Source: Pseudomonadales bacterium
GTDB lineage: Bacteria; Pseudomonadota; Gammaproteobacteria; Pseudomonadales; IMCC2047
DNA length: 64,000 bases
NCBI GenBank assembly: GCA_024234615.1
Contig: JACKNY010000002.1
Coordinates: 62,001 to 126,000, forward strand
Direction: 5' to 3'
A program made the translations under genes and the position numbers. The notes beneath the pieces were generated by a model that had not been told where the DNA came from, did not search any database, and worked only from the letters and a program-made list of their open reading frames with translations. Positions 54,039 to 61,604 of this stretch are shown here, piece by piece (position 1 is the first letter of the stretch; every line of letters starts with the position of its first letter).

Positions 54039-56071
54039 GCCTGCACCTCCTCTAGAATGGCGTTATTGTATTGATCGATTGTCATCTGCCAGTTTTCCGA
54101 AACCAAGATGGTCGTCTGGTTTGATTCCACTAGCGCTGGACCGGCCAACTGCGCACCGCGACTCAGCATGGCGCGATCATAAATAGGCGCATCCACATAA
54201 TCGCGCAATGAACCAACGTAGAGTGATCGCGTTGACTTAATAGCGCTCGACTCTTGATCCGAGCTTTCCTCCAGTTCCGGTTGTACAAAATGTGGAACCG
54301 GTGCTCGCACCATTAATGCGACGGTCGCTAATTGCATGCCTGCCGCCGGGTTTTCTCCCGCCTGCAGCAAAGCCGCTTTGGCCTGTGCAACAATCTCAGA
54401 CAGGCTATCCGACTCACTATAAAAAGTAGTTGGTGCCAACAACAAGACTTCCCTCTCACCTTCTCGCGCACGGACAAAAAGTTGTAGCTCTGAAAAAAGC
54501 ATTTCAGCAGCAAAACCTTCACCGCGCATATCTCGCACCGCTTCTCTCATCATCTTGCTGATTGCGTTTTCCAGCACATCTGGTTGCAACTCCTCACTAA
54601 GTGGTTGATCGATGCGCTGATAATAAAGGTGACCCGCATCCAACAGCGATGAAGAATAGGCGGACGAGACCGCAGAAAACGGTGTCATGATAATTTTTTT
54701 AATCGGAGAGGCGCTGGCAATATCGCAGGCATGTAAGCCGCCAGCACCACCGTAAGCGACGATCGCGGCATCCTGAACCGATGCTAAGTTTTCGGCTACT
54801 TTTGCGATGGCAGCCCCCATCTTTGAGTCCACTTTGGATTTAATTTGCCAAGCGGCCTCCGCCACAGTTATCCCCAAGGGCTCTGCTATATCACGCTGAA
54901 TTACCTCACGCGCCTTTTCAACATTGAGTCTCATCTCGCCACCGAGGAAAAAATCCGGATCCAACACACCTAACACCAAGTTGGCGTCGGTAACAGTGGG
55001 CAGCGTACCGCCGAGGTTAAAGCAAGCCGGGCCCGGTAACGCACCCGCTGATTGCGGGCCCACTTTGAGTTCGCCATTTTTTATATGTGCTATAGAACCA
55101 CCACCGGCGCCTAATGCGGTAATTGCCATCATCGGTAAATTGCAGGGAAAGCCTTCCACATCCGGCTGCAACGAGTAGCTGGCCTGACCATCACGCACAT
55201 AACCAATATCAAATGAGGTGCCACCCATATCGGTTGAAATCAGGTTATTAATACCATAGCGCTGAGCAATTTCACGCGCACCCAACAAGCCCGCCGCAGG
55301 GCCGGAGTTGTAGGTATTGATGGCTCTGGTTTTAGCAACCCGTGCAACGGAACCGTTGTTATGGCCAATAAATAGGGTATTGCGATATTGGCGTTGACGT
55401 AAATCTTCGCCTGCCTTATACAAAAGACGCGCCAGTTTCGGATGAATATAGGCATTGAGCACAGCGCTGTTTAAGCGCTCTGCCAAGCCACTGCGAGTTG
55501 AAATATCTGAAGACAAAAAGACCGAGACAGAACCCAGGTAATCACGCGGATACTCATGCTTAATGATCTGTCTTACTCGACGCTCGTTGGCAGGATTTTT
55601 CTCAGAGTTAGCAAAGGAAACCACCAAACCACGCGCGCCACGGTCGATTAATGACTGCGCCGCTCGCAACACTTCCTGTTCCTCTGGCGCGCTGACCACG
55701 GTGCCGTTTTTGTCGGTCTCCTCCGATAAGCCAAACAGCATATCTGGTTCCACGAGTGGTGTTTTTTCTTCACTAATGGTGGGTGCTAACGACTCCATAC
55801 CTTTGGAGACCAGCAAACCAATTTTTGCGCCGTTTCGCTCAATGATGGTGTTAGTCCCAATAGTATTAGAGAAACGAATAATCTCCATGTCGAATAGAAA
55901 GTCTTCTGTACTTACCCCAAAAGCCTTCGCCCCCGCAGAAATACATTCTAAAAAGCAAACCGTTAAATCATGCGGCGTAGTCGGTACCTTAACGGTTCTT
56001 GCCTGTGTGCCATTGACCACAAAACCATCGGTAAAGGTGCCACCGGTATCAATATCAATCGTGTACCCCAT
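54035..56071 (-). CDS. HyuA/AcxA-type ATP-binding subunit (copy 2)
   Basis: A 678-residue hydantoinase-A/oxoprolinase protein from the ATG at 56071 (GAGGGAG upstream). ASKHA phosphate loop IDTGGTFTDGF (about 7-17), TIGTNTIIERNGAKIGLLVSKG near 73-94, TDMGGTSFDIG near 290, ALGAGGGSIAHIKNG near 328 and GGAGGLHACDIA near 455 are all kept. It differs from the copy at 50624 in length and in the C-terminal third. Two different HyuA-type subunits plus one HyuB-type and a gamma-like subunit is the composition known for acetophenone carboxylase. It is the first structural gene after the TetR regulator (48-base gap). Confidence 0.86.
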   Translation of the reverse strand: MGYTIDIDTGGTFTDGFVVNGTQARTVKVPTTPHDLTVCFLECISAGAKAFGVSTEDFLFDMEIIRFSNTIGTNTIIERNGAKIGLLVSKGMESLAPTISEEKTPLVEPDMLFGLSEETDKNGTVVSAPEEQEVLRAAQSLIDRGARGLVVSFANSEKNPANERRVRQIIKHEYPRDYLGSVSVFLSSDISTRSGLAERLNSAVLNAYIHPKLARLLYKAGEDLRQRQYRNTLFIGHNNGSVARVAKTRAINTYNSGPAAGLLGAREIAQRYGINNLISTDMGGTSFDIGYVRDGQASYSLQPDVEGFPCNLPMMAITALGAGGGSIAHIKNGELKVGPQSAGALPGPACFNLGGTLPTVTDANLVLGVLDPDFFLGGEMRLNVEKAREVIQRDIAEPLGITVAEAAWQIKSKVDSKMGAAIAKVAENLASVQDAAIVAYGGAGGLHACDIASASPIKKIIMTPFSAVSSAYSSSLLDAGHLYYQRIDQPLSEELQPDVLENAISKMMREAVRDMRGEGFAAEMLFSELQLFVRAREGEREVLLLAPTTFYSESDSLSEIVAQAKAALLQAGENPAAGMQLATVALMVRAPVPHFVQPELEESSDQESSAIKSTRSLYVGSLRDYVDAPIYDRAMLSRGAQLAGPALVESNQTTILVSENWQMTIDQYNNAILEEVQA

Positions 56072-56119
56072 CAAAACTCCCTCATCAGGTTACCTTTCCA
56101 ATCGTCTCTCCAACTATGG

Positions 56120-56716
56120 TCAGGCGTTATTGTTACTACTTGATCCACACATGCCATACAACACGAACTCAATAATTTCCTCGTGAACCTCGGCTTCACT
56201 CAAACCACCCCGAGCGTGGTACCAGCGCAAGTACCAGTTAATGGTGCCCAGCATATTGAAAGCCATTACTTTTACATGCTTGGTACGCACCAAACCATGC
56301 GACTGCAATAACCGCACTTGCTCTACATAAATATCGAGAATTTCCTTCTGGATACGCCGGTTTATCTCCTTTCCTCGTGGCGATAATCTTTCCTCGTCAA
56401 TAAAGAAAATCTTTGATTCGCGTCGGTGTAAAACTGATGACTCCAAGTGTATTCGCAACAGCCGCTTAAAACGTTCCAAGGGCTCGCCCTCACCATGGGC
56501 GACTTCTCGCAACTTGTCCGGCAACCCCTTTACCGAATACTCCAAAATCGCCAACCACAGGTCTTCTTTATTTTCGAAATAATGGTACACATTCGAGACG
56601 CTGCGATTAATCGCTTTTGCTATATCTCGAATAGATGTCCCTGCATAACCTCTTTCTGAAAAAAGATCGATCGCTGTTTCCAACACTTCATCTCTACGAT
56701 TTGTATTTTCCGCCAT
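56120..56716 (-). CDS. TetR-family regulator of the catabolic operon
   Basis: A 198-residue TetR-type repressor. The N-terminal helix-turn-helix (about 8-54, with GYAGTSIRDIAKAINRSVSNVYHYFENKEDLW) is canonical. The remaining alpha-helical part would bind an effector; its Trp/Tyr-rich segment (NWYLRWYHARGGL near 162-174) is typical of acyl-CoA- or hydrocarbon-responsive members. It is divergent from the hydrolase-SDR pair and leads the HyuA operon. The intergenic region carries four copies of one palindrome, so it probably represses both directions and itself, with a pathway metabolite as inducer (inference). Confidence 0.9.
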   Translation of the reverse strand: MAENTNRRDEVLETAIDLFSERGYAGTSIRDIAKAINRSVSNVYHYFENKEDLWLAILEYSVKGLPDKLREVAHGEGEPLERFKRLLRIHLESSVLHRRESKIFFIDEERLSPRGKEINRRIQKEILDIYVEQVRLLQSHGLVRTKHVKVMAFNMLGTINWYLRWYHARGGLSEAEVHEEIIEFVLYGMCGSSSNNNA

Positions 56717-56795
56717 ATCCTAACTTGCCCCTACTTTTTCGGTTTTGATAAGAGCGGATTATTTTACGCGCTATTTATCTAGCAGGGTAAATTTT

Positions 56796-56809
56796 CGAAC
56801 GTTCGTTAT
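56796..56809. promoter_or_regulatory. operator copy A
   Basis: CGAACG-TT-CGTTAT: 2 mismatches to AGAACG-NN-CGTTCT. It lies just downstream of copy B in the presumed 5' leader of the regulator operon. Weakest of the four. Confidence 0.55.
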
Positions 56810-56814
56810 ACCAT

Positions 56815-56828
56815 AGATCGATCGTTCT
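56815..56828. promoter_or_regulatory. operator copy B
   Basis: AGATCG-AT-CGTTCT, within the near-symmetric 18-mer ATAGATCGATCGTTCTAT. It covers the expected transcription start (about 56825) of the minus-strand promoter, a repressing position. Confidence 0.75.
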
Positions 56829-56831
56829 ATT

Positions 56832-56860
56832 ATTAGACATTAAGAAAAAATAACTGTCAA
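56832..56860 (-). promoter_or_regulatory. promoter of the TetR-HyuA operon
   Basis: On the minus strand, consensus TTGACA (56860-56855), a 17-base spacer and TCTAAT (56837-56832) form a strong sigma70-type promoter reading towards the regulator. Operator C abuts the -35 side and operator B covers the start site. Confidence 0.75.
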
Positions 56861-56870
56861 CTTATTTTAT

Positions 56871-56884
56871 AGATCGATCGTTCT
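56871..56884. promoter_or_regulatory. operator copy C
   Basis: AGATCG-AT-CGTTCT, identical to the 14-bp core of copy B, about 10 bases upstream of the -35 of the regulator promoter. Confidence 0.75.
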
Positions 56885-56936
56885 GCATTTCATCTTTTAT
56901 AAAACAATAAGTTATTAAATTTAACCTCATATAATA

Positions 56937-56965
56937 TTGAGTAATTTAATTTCAGATGATAGGAT
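56937..56965 (+). promoter_or_regulatory. promoter of the hydrolase-SDR unit
   Basis: TTGAGT (56937-56942), a 17-base spacer and TAGGAT (56960-56965) on the plus strand. Start expected near 56972, just before operator D. Confidence 0.55.
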
Positions 56966-56979
56966 TTCAAAAACTAAAT

Positions 56980-56993
56980 AGAACGTTCGTTCT
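56980..56993. promoter_or_regulatory. operator copy D
   Basis: AGAACG-TT-CGTTCT, the exact consensus. It sits just downstream of the predicted start of the plus-strand promoter and about 50 bases before the hydrolase ATG. Confidence 0.78.
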
Positions 56994-57042
56994 GTTTTTT
57001 TATTAAAATCTCAGACCGATACTTGATCTTTTAGGAGTGAAT

Positions 57043-57879
57043 ATGAGTCCTTCCCGGTCCAGGTTTCTTACCTGTCAAAACCGTAAAATTCATTTGATGG
57101 AATGGGGAAACCCACAGCGGGAAAAAGTAGTTATCTGGCACGGTGTCACCGGCACCTGTCACGACCATGAAATATTGGCAGCAAGTCTGGCACAGCAATA
57201 TCATGTAATCTGTCCTGATGCTATCGGTTGCGGGCTATCCGACTGGGTTAAAGATGCCCGGCGAGATCCCAGCCTTAACTTCGCCGCCGATATCGCGCGG
57301 GAAATGATGCGCCAGCTTGAAGCCACCAGTGTACGCTGGATTGGTTCATCCAAGGGTGGCAGTCTGGGCATGATACTGGCGGCAGAAATGCAGGAGTGCC
57401 CGGTGACACACCTGGTACTCAATGATGTCGGGCCGACATTGCCTGAGCGATTTCGCCAAGCCGTGAAAACAAAACTGGCAAAACCGCCGCAGTTCGATGA
57501 CTTCCTTGCTTTTGAAAATCATTTGCGTGAATTTCTTTCGAAAACGGGACTCTCGCTTAGGGAACAGCAATGGCGACGTTTGGCAATGCACTGGTCGCGC
57601 CGCAAGGATAACGGCACGTTCACTTTCCATAACGATCCGGCGATCGCTAACCAGTTTAGCGATCACCCCGAAGACTTTGATCTTTGGCACCACTTCCAGC
57701 GCATCAATTGCAAAACCCTGCTGATCAAAGGACAGCACTCCATCGTGTCGGCGGAAGACGCTGAACGTATGCAGCGAGACGGCTCGGATTGTACGCTATA
57801 CCAACGTCAAGGTGGCCATGTAACCTTGCTTGATTCCGCCGAAGAACAATCGGTCATTATTGATTTTTTGCACCATTAG
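57043..57879 (+). CDS. alpha/beta-fold hydrolase
   Basis: A 278-residue alpha/beta hydrolase from the ATG at 57043 (AGGAG 5 bases upstream; a GTG two codons earlier is possible). The oxyanion-region HGVTGT (33-38), nucleophile elbow G-S-S103-K-G (101-105) and catalytic His259 in GGHVTLL are visible. The usual Asp after strand 7 (GxxD) reads GQHS, so the acid is unclear. The family includes esterases, lactonases and C-C hydrolases. In context it may release a ketone, alcohol or acid from an ester precursor before the SDR step. The reaction is not readable from sequence. Confidence 0.85.
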   Translation: MSPSRSRFLTCQNRKIHLMEWGNPQREKVVIWHGVTGTCHDHEILAASLAQQYHVICPDAIGCGLSDWVKDARRDPSLNFAADIAREMMRQLEATSVRWIGSSKGGSLGMILAAEMQECPVTHLVLNDVGPTLPERFRQAVKTKLAKPPQFDDFLAFENHLREFLSKTGLSLREQQWRRLAMHWSRRKDNGTFTFHNDPAIANQFSDHPEDFDLWHHFQRINCKTLLIKGQHSIVSAEDAERMQRDGSDCTLYQRQGGHVTLLDSAEEQSVIIDFLHH

Positions 57880-57900
57880 AAAAGAAAAGGAGCACATATC

Positions 57901-58677
57901 ATGGGACGTATCGAAGGCAAAGTATGCTTAATTACCGGCGCGGCCAGTGGTTTAGGCGAAGCCACGGCGCGCTTGCTCGCAGCCGAGGGCGGCCGGTTAG
58001 TTCTAACCGATATCAACACAGAAAAGGGTGAAGCATTGGCGCGGGAATTGTGTCAGGCCGGAAATGAAGCGACCTTTTTACCACAGGATGTCACCCAGGA
58101 GGAGGACTGGCACAGCGTCTTCGATACCCTCCTGGGACAATATGGAAAGATTGATGTGTTAGTCAATAATGCCGGGGGCGGCACCTATAATGACCTGGAA
58201 ACCCTGTCCCTGAATGAGTGGCGCACCATCATTTCACTGAATCTGGACAGCACCTTTCTCGGTACGCAATTGGCGGTGAAGGCCATGAAGGAAACAGGAG
58301 GCGGCTCGATCATTAACCTGTCGTCGGTGGGCGGTCTGGTCGGCTCTCCCAACCTAGTTGCCTACTCAGCGGCAAAGGCTGGCGTTAAGCTATTTACCAA
58401 ATGCGCCGCGATTCATTGCGGCCAGCAGGGCTACAATATTCGCATCAACAGTATCCACCCCGGCTTAATCAAAACCGAGTCAGGCATGGAAATGGCCAGC
58501 AAAGCCACCGGCATGAGCCCGGAGCAGGCAGAAGTTGCCTTCGCTGCTATGCACCCGATAGGCCGCATCGGCAAGCCCCATGAAATCGCAACGGCAGTGC
58601 TCTATTTGGCCTCGGATGAGTCCAGTTTTGCAACCGGCGCAGAGTTTGTTATTGATGGCGGTTATACTGCACAGTAA
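57901..58677 (+). CDS. SDR-family NAD-dependent alcohol dehydrogenase
   Basis: A 258-residue classical short-chain dehydrogenase. Nucleotide motif GAASGLG (13-19), Asp37 after the second strand (TDIN) favouring NAD, NNAGG (89-93), catalytic Ser141/142, Tyr155 and Lys159 (YSAAK), and a C-terminal GAEFVIDGGYTAQ. It follows the hydrolase by 21 bases with AAGGAG. Oxidising a secondary alcohol to the ketone used by the carboxylase-like complex would suit the operon, analogous to phenylethanol dehydrogenase in ethylbenzene degradation; this is inference. Confidence 0.88.
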   Translation: MGRIEGKVCLITGAASGLGEATARLLAAEGGRLVLTDINTEKGEALARELCQAGNEATFLPQDVTQEEDWHSVFDTLLGQYGKIDVLVNNAGGGTYNDLETLSLNEWRTIISLNLDSTFLGTQLAVKAMKETGGGSIINLSSVGGLVGSPNLVAYSAAKAGVKLFTKCAAIHCGQQGYNIRINSIHPGLIKTESGMEMASKATGMSPEQAEVAFAAMHPIGRIGKPHEIATAVLYLASDESSFATGAEFVIDGGYTAQ

Positions 58678-58681
58678 AAAT

Positions 58682-58720
58682 AATCGCTATCCGGGTATAG
58701 CTTTTACCCGGATAGCGATT
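58682..58720. terminator. 16-bp hairpin between SDR and MFS genes
   Basis: AATCGCTATCCGGGTA and its exact complement with a 7-base loop lie between the convergent SDR (+) and MFS (-) genes. A strong stem; T-runs are modest. Probable bidirectional terminator. Confidence 0.75.
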
Positions 58721-58727
58721 AATTAGC

Positions 58728-59900
58728 TTATTTTCTTTGCTGGTTTAGGTTGCTCACAAACAGATAGATAAGCAAAGCGATGAAAGAGCAACTTGCCGAA
58801 AAGATCAGCATCATGCCATAGCCACCTGCTTCCAAGAGACGACCGGCAGCGGCTGGGCCAATAATAGCGCCAATCGATAAACCCGCTGCGGATAGCACAA
58901 CCAGTCTGCCTCCCACATCAACTTCTGCGGTCAAACCGAATGTGTATGCCAGGGTAAAATTAACACTGAATAAAAACAAGCTGGCGCCAACGGCATACCC
59001 TTCGATTTCAGTAAATGTGCCCAACAGCAAAAGCCCCGCACAATTAATCAAAACAATACCTATTAAAGGTATCTGACGACCATAACGATCACCCAGTGCA
59101 GCAGCAACAAACCCGCCAATCCCGCATATAACAAAGGCTATCGCCAAGACACCGCCTATCGATTCATGCGCCAACCCTTTGGCTGCGCCAAGCAATTCGA
59201 GAAAAGCCCATGATGCTGTGATACCTGTGAAAAAAACCAAGCTTGCCGCCAGCCCAAGTAAGGGCAAGATAACGCTACCAGTTTTGTGTTGAGTTGTGTT
59301 GACCGCCGATGTTGAGTCTCGTCCTTTTACACCACGGGAGGGCAAGAAAAAGCTCGCCGCTCCCAACAAGATAAGCGTTGCTGCCATCACATAAAGCGTA
59401 CCCGAAAACCCCGCGACAGGAACGATCAGTGCGGGTATTAAGAACAGGAGAGCCGCACCAGGAAGCGTCTCCAAACCCAACTTTAAACCAAAAGCCCGAT
59501 CTGGGTTATCACTATCGCCTAACACGGCCATGACCAGCGCATAAAGACCGCCCATGGCTAATCCAACCGTACCCATAAGCAATAAGATAGTGGTATACCT
59601 GACTGTCTGGGACATGGCCAGCAACCCGGCTACTGCCAAAATAATCGCCAGCATAGCGGCGATTCGCCAATTGATTTTACGAATCCAGAACACAGCGCAT
59701 ATCGCCACTGCGGTAAAGCCAATATTGAAGGCTGCAACGATATCCCCAAGTTCTGACTCATCATAAGCCAGCGTTTGCGCCATTGCGCCGACAAACGCCG
59801 GCATTACATTAAACATCAGCGCACCACCACCGGAGATTAAGCCCGCCGCAACATAAACGGATATTTTATCAATGGGGTTTTCAGTCGATCTTCTGATCAT
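58728..59900 (-). CDS. MFS transporter
   Basis: A 390-residue major facilitator with about twelve hydrophobic segments and the charged loop motif GDRYGRQIP between helices 8 and 9 (near 275-283), equivalent to the usual R-x-G-R-R motif. A signal-like first helix contains AAGLISGGGALMF. It could import or export a small aromatic or organic acid; the substrate cannot be told. It is 46 bases after the aldo/keto reductase gene in the same direction, so both are probably one transcript and part of the catabolic region. Confidence 0.85.
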   Translation of the reverse strand: MIRRSTENPIDKISVYVAAGLISGGGALMFNVMPAFVGAMAQTLAYDESELGDIVAAFNIGFTAVAICAVFWIRKINWRIAAMLAIILAVAGLLAMSQTVRYTTILLLMGTVGLAMGGLYALVMAVLGDSDNPDRAFGLKLGLETLPGAALLFLIPALIVPVAGFSGTLYVMAATLILLGAASFFLPSRGVKGRDSTSAVNTTQHKTGSVILPLLGLAASLVFFTGITASWAFLELLGAAKGLAHESIGGVLAIAFVICGIGGFVAAALGDRYGRQIPLIGIVLINCAGLLLLGTFTEIEGYAVGASLFLFSVNFTLAYTFGLTAEVDVGGRLVVLSAAGLSIGAIIGPAAAGRLLEAGGYGMMLIFSASCSFIALLIYLFVSNLNQQRK

Positions 59901-59946
59901 CGATGGTCAGCTCAAAATACAGGGGTTAAATAAACCACTACCCTGG

Positions 59947-61098
59947 CTACTTCTGGTGTATGTGATGCCCATAGGCCGCATCGCCCGTCAATATAACAGG
60001 GTCACGGGCTTTTTTGACCAACTGCCCGTTTTCCACATCAAAATACTCTGTTTTAACCTCTTCCAGTGCATCCCGGTTTTCCTCTCTGTCCACTCCGTAA
60101 ACATCTCCTAACGGACCAGTCTTTTTAGCGAGCACTTGGTTGATATTCGTCACATCTTCGCCATCGAGCTTAATGGAAAATACCCGTAAATTATCGTTAA
60201 GATGGTTAGCATCACGCGCGCCAATATTAATCGTACCTACCTGATCCTGATCAAGCATATATCGGCAAGCAATATTAGCTATACTGACCTGATGTTTATT
60301 GGCTATGCTCTGTAGGACTTGGAGTATCTCCTGAAACAAGCCCCAACCTCCCATATCCTGAATGATGCGATAGTATTTATCCAGCGATACATTTTCCAGA
60401 TAGGGACCACCCGGATCGGGAATGCCAAGCCATTTTTCGCTGATAAGACCGCCGCCGAGTACACCATAACAAAGCAGGTAGCAGTCGTTATCACGGCAGA
60501 GATCGACCATTCCATTCAGTGGCCGGCTATCCAGTAATGAGTACTGAAGGGTATGAGCAACGACATCCACTCCAGCCTCAAAAAACTGTCGCATGTGCGG
60601 GACGTCGAAGTTAGTTGCGCCAATATGGTGGATTTTACCTTCCTGTTGCAATTCCTTTAACCAAACCGCCATTTCAACGGCGCCGGGAATGTCATAGTTC
60701 CACCAATGCATTTGTACAAGATCAAGGCGTTCCTGTCGGAGCCGACTGAGGGAGCGGTTTATCGTTTTTTCAACATCCGCTTTACTGTGATTCTTTAATG
60801 CATTCTCATCCAGGAAGTAGGGTACGTAAGTGGTCAGCACTTTAATTTTGTTTGCCGCGTCATCCCCTCTCAATTGGCGATAGAACTTCCTGAACTTCCC
60901 GAGCCTTTCCTCCACCCCCGCATAAATATCACCGCAGACGAAGGTATCGATACCTGCATCCACGTACATCGCTAAGTCATTGTTAATTGCCTGTTCGCTA
61001 AATTTGCGATCACTATGGTCATCCGCGATCTGCCAATTGCCCTTAGGCATGCGGCACAAATCAAAATCAGGACGTACTTGAATTCTTTCAACCGTCAT
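59947..61098 (-). CDS. aldo/keto reductase
   Basis: A 383-residue aldo/keto reductase with a TIM barrel. The active-site pattern is partly altered but readable: DTFVCGDIYAGVE (near 47-59, supplying Asp and Tyr), KVLTTYVP (Lys), and LVQMHWWNYD (His). The C-terminal cofactor region INIGARDANHLNDNLRVFSI is typical for NAD(P)H. It would interconvert a carbonyl and an alcohol. GAGGATT precedes the ATG. The TIGR04076-like gene is 36 bases upstream, a pairing often seen. Confidence 0.85.
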   Translation of the reverse strand: MTVERIQVRPDFDLCRMPKGNWQIADDHSDRKFSEQAINNDLAMYVDAGIDTFVCGDIYAGVEERLGKFRKFYRQLRGDDAANKIKVLTTYVPYFLDENALKNHSKADVEKTINRSLSRLRQERLDLVQMHWWNYDIPGAVEMAVWLKELQQEGKIHHIGATNFDVPHMRQFFEAGVDVVAHTLQYSLLDSRPLNGMVDLCRDNDCYLLCYGVLGGGLISEKWLGIPDPGGPYLENVSLDKYYRIIQDMGGWGLFQEILQVLQSIANKHQVSIANIACRYMLDQDQVGTINIGARDANHLNDNLRVFSIKLDGEDVTNINQVLAKKTGPLGDVYGVDREENRDALEEVKTEYFDVENGQLVKKARDPVILTGDAAYGHHIHQK

Positions 61099-61134
61099 TT
61101 TATTAATCCTCGTAATCTAATAGCTAACCGTTAG

Positions 61135-61482
61135 TCAGTCTTTCGAGAGTTCTGTCACTGTTTGTTCGCTATGGCGATAAACTTTTTTTGCCCCTCGGGT
61201 AATTAAAAAACGTCCGCCACAGTTTGGATCTGGGCAGGCGATAATGGCATCCGTCGTCATCCAGTCGTTCTTGTGCGTTTCACGTTGTTTGGCCGGTAAC
61301 AGAGGCAGGATTGCCGCCAGTGAAAACATCGGAAAACGAACACCGGGCGGGAATTCGATGAGATCGTCGTCAGTCACCGTAAAGTAATCACCCAACAAAT
61401 GCTGACACACCATGGGTTTGCCGTCATTGCTGGAAATGACTTCAACCTTTAAATCATATAGCTCATATTCATCGTTATGCAT
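61135..61482 (-). CDS. TIGR04076-family protein
   Basis: A 115-residue protein with ELYDLKVEVI at the N-terminus, MVCQHLLGDYFTV near 24-36, FPMFSLAAILPLLPAKQRETHKNDWMTTD near 50-78, and a Cys pair in ACPDPNCGGRFLITR near 82-96. This matches the TIGR04076 pattern, a family of unknown function often beside aldo/keto reductases; the Cys residues may bind metal. The start is placed at the ATG at 61482, because a frame starting at 61536 would lie inside the upstream terminator hairpin. Likely co-transcribed with the reductase and MFS genes. Confidence 0.8.
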   Translation of the reverse strand: MHNDEYELYDLKVEVISSNDGKPMVCQHLLGDYFTVTDDDLIEFPPGVRFPMFSLAAILPLLPAKQRETHKNDWMTTDAIIACPDPNCGGRFLITRGAKKVYRHSEQTVTELSKD

Positions 61483-61502
61483 TGTTACACCAATCTTCCG
61501 GT

Positions 61503-61532
61503 AAAAAGCTCCCCGGCCAAGTGGCCGGAGAG
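61503..61532 (-). terminator. Rho-independent terminator after the third TonB receptor
   Basis: On the minus strand CTCTCCGGCC-ACTT-GGCCGGGGAG (10-bp stem, one T-G pair) is followed by CTTTTTA. It lies 73 bases after the receptor stop and separates it from the TIGR04076-like gene. Confidence 0.75.
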
Positions 61533-61604
61533 TCATAGTTTCTCAATGGCTAAATGCACCAATGAGAAGAGGGAGGCTTTTTTGTTCGATCAAACCAATT
61601 TTCT

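Larger units (their letters stand above)
56717..57042. promoter_or_regulatory. divergent control region with four operator copies
   Basis: 326 very AT-rich bases between the TetR regulator and the alpha/beta hydrolase. It contains two recognisable sigma70-like promoters and four copies (A-D) of a 14-bp palindrome with consensus AGAACG-NN-CGTTCT, described separately. No ORF is present. Confidence 0.8.

Noticed and set aside
55563..56186. 207-codon frame antisense to the HyuA-type gene
   Set aside because: Same reason: antisense to a strongly conserved coding region, spans into the TetR gene, no motif.
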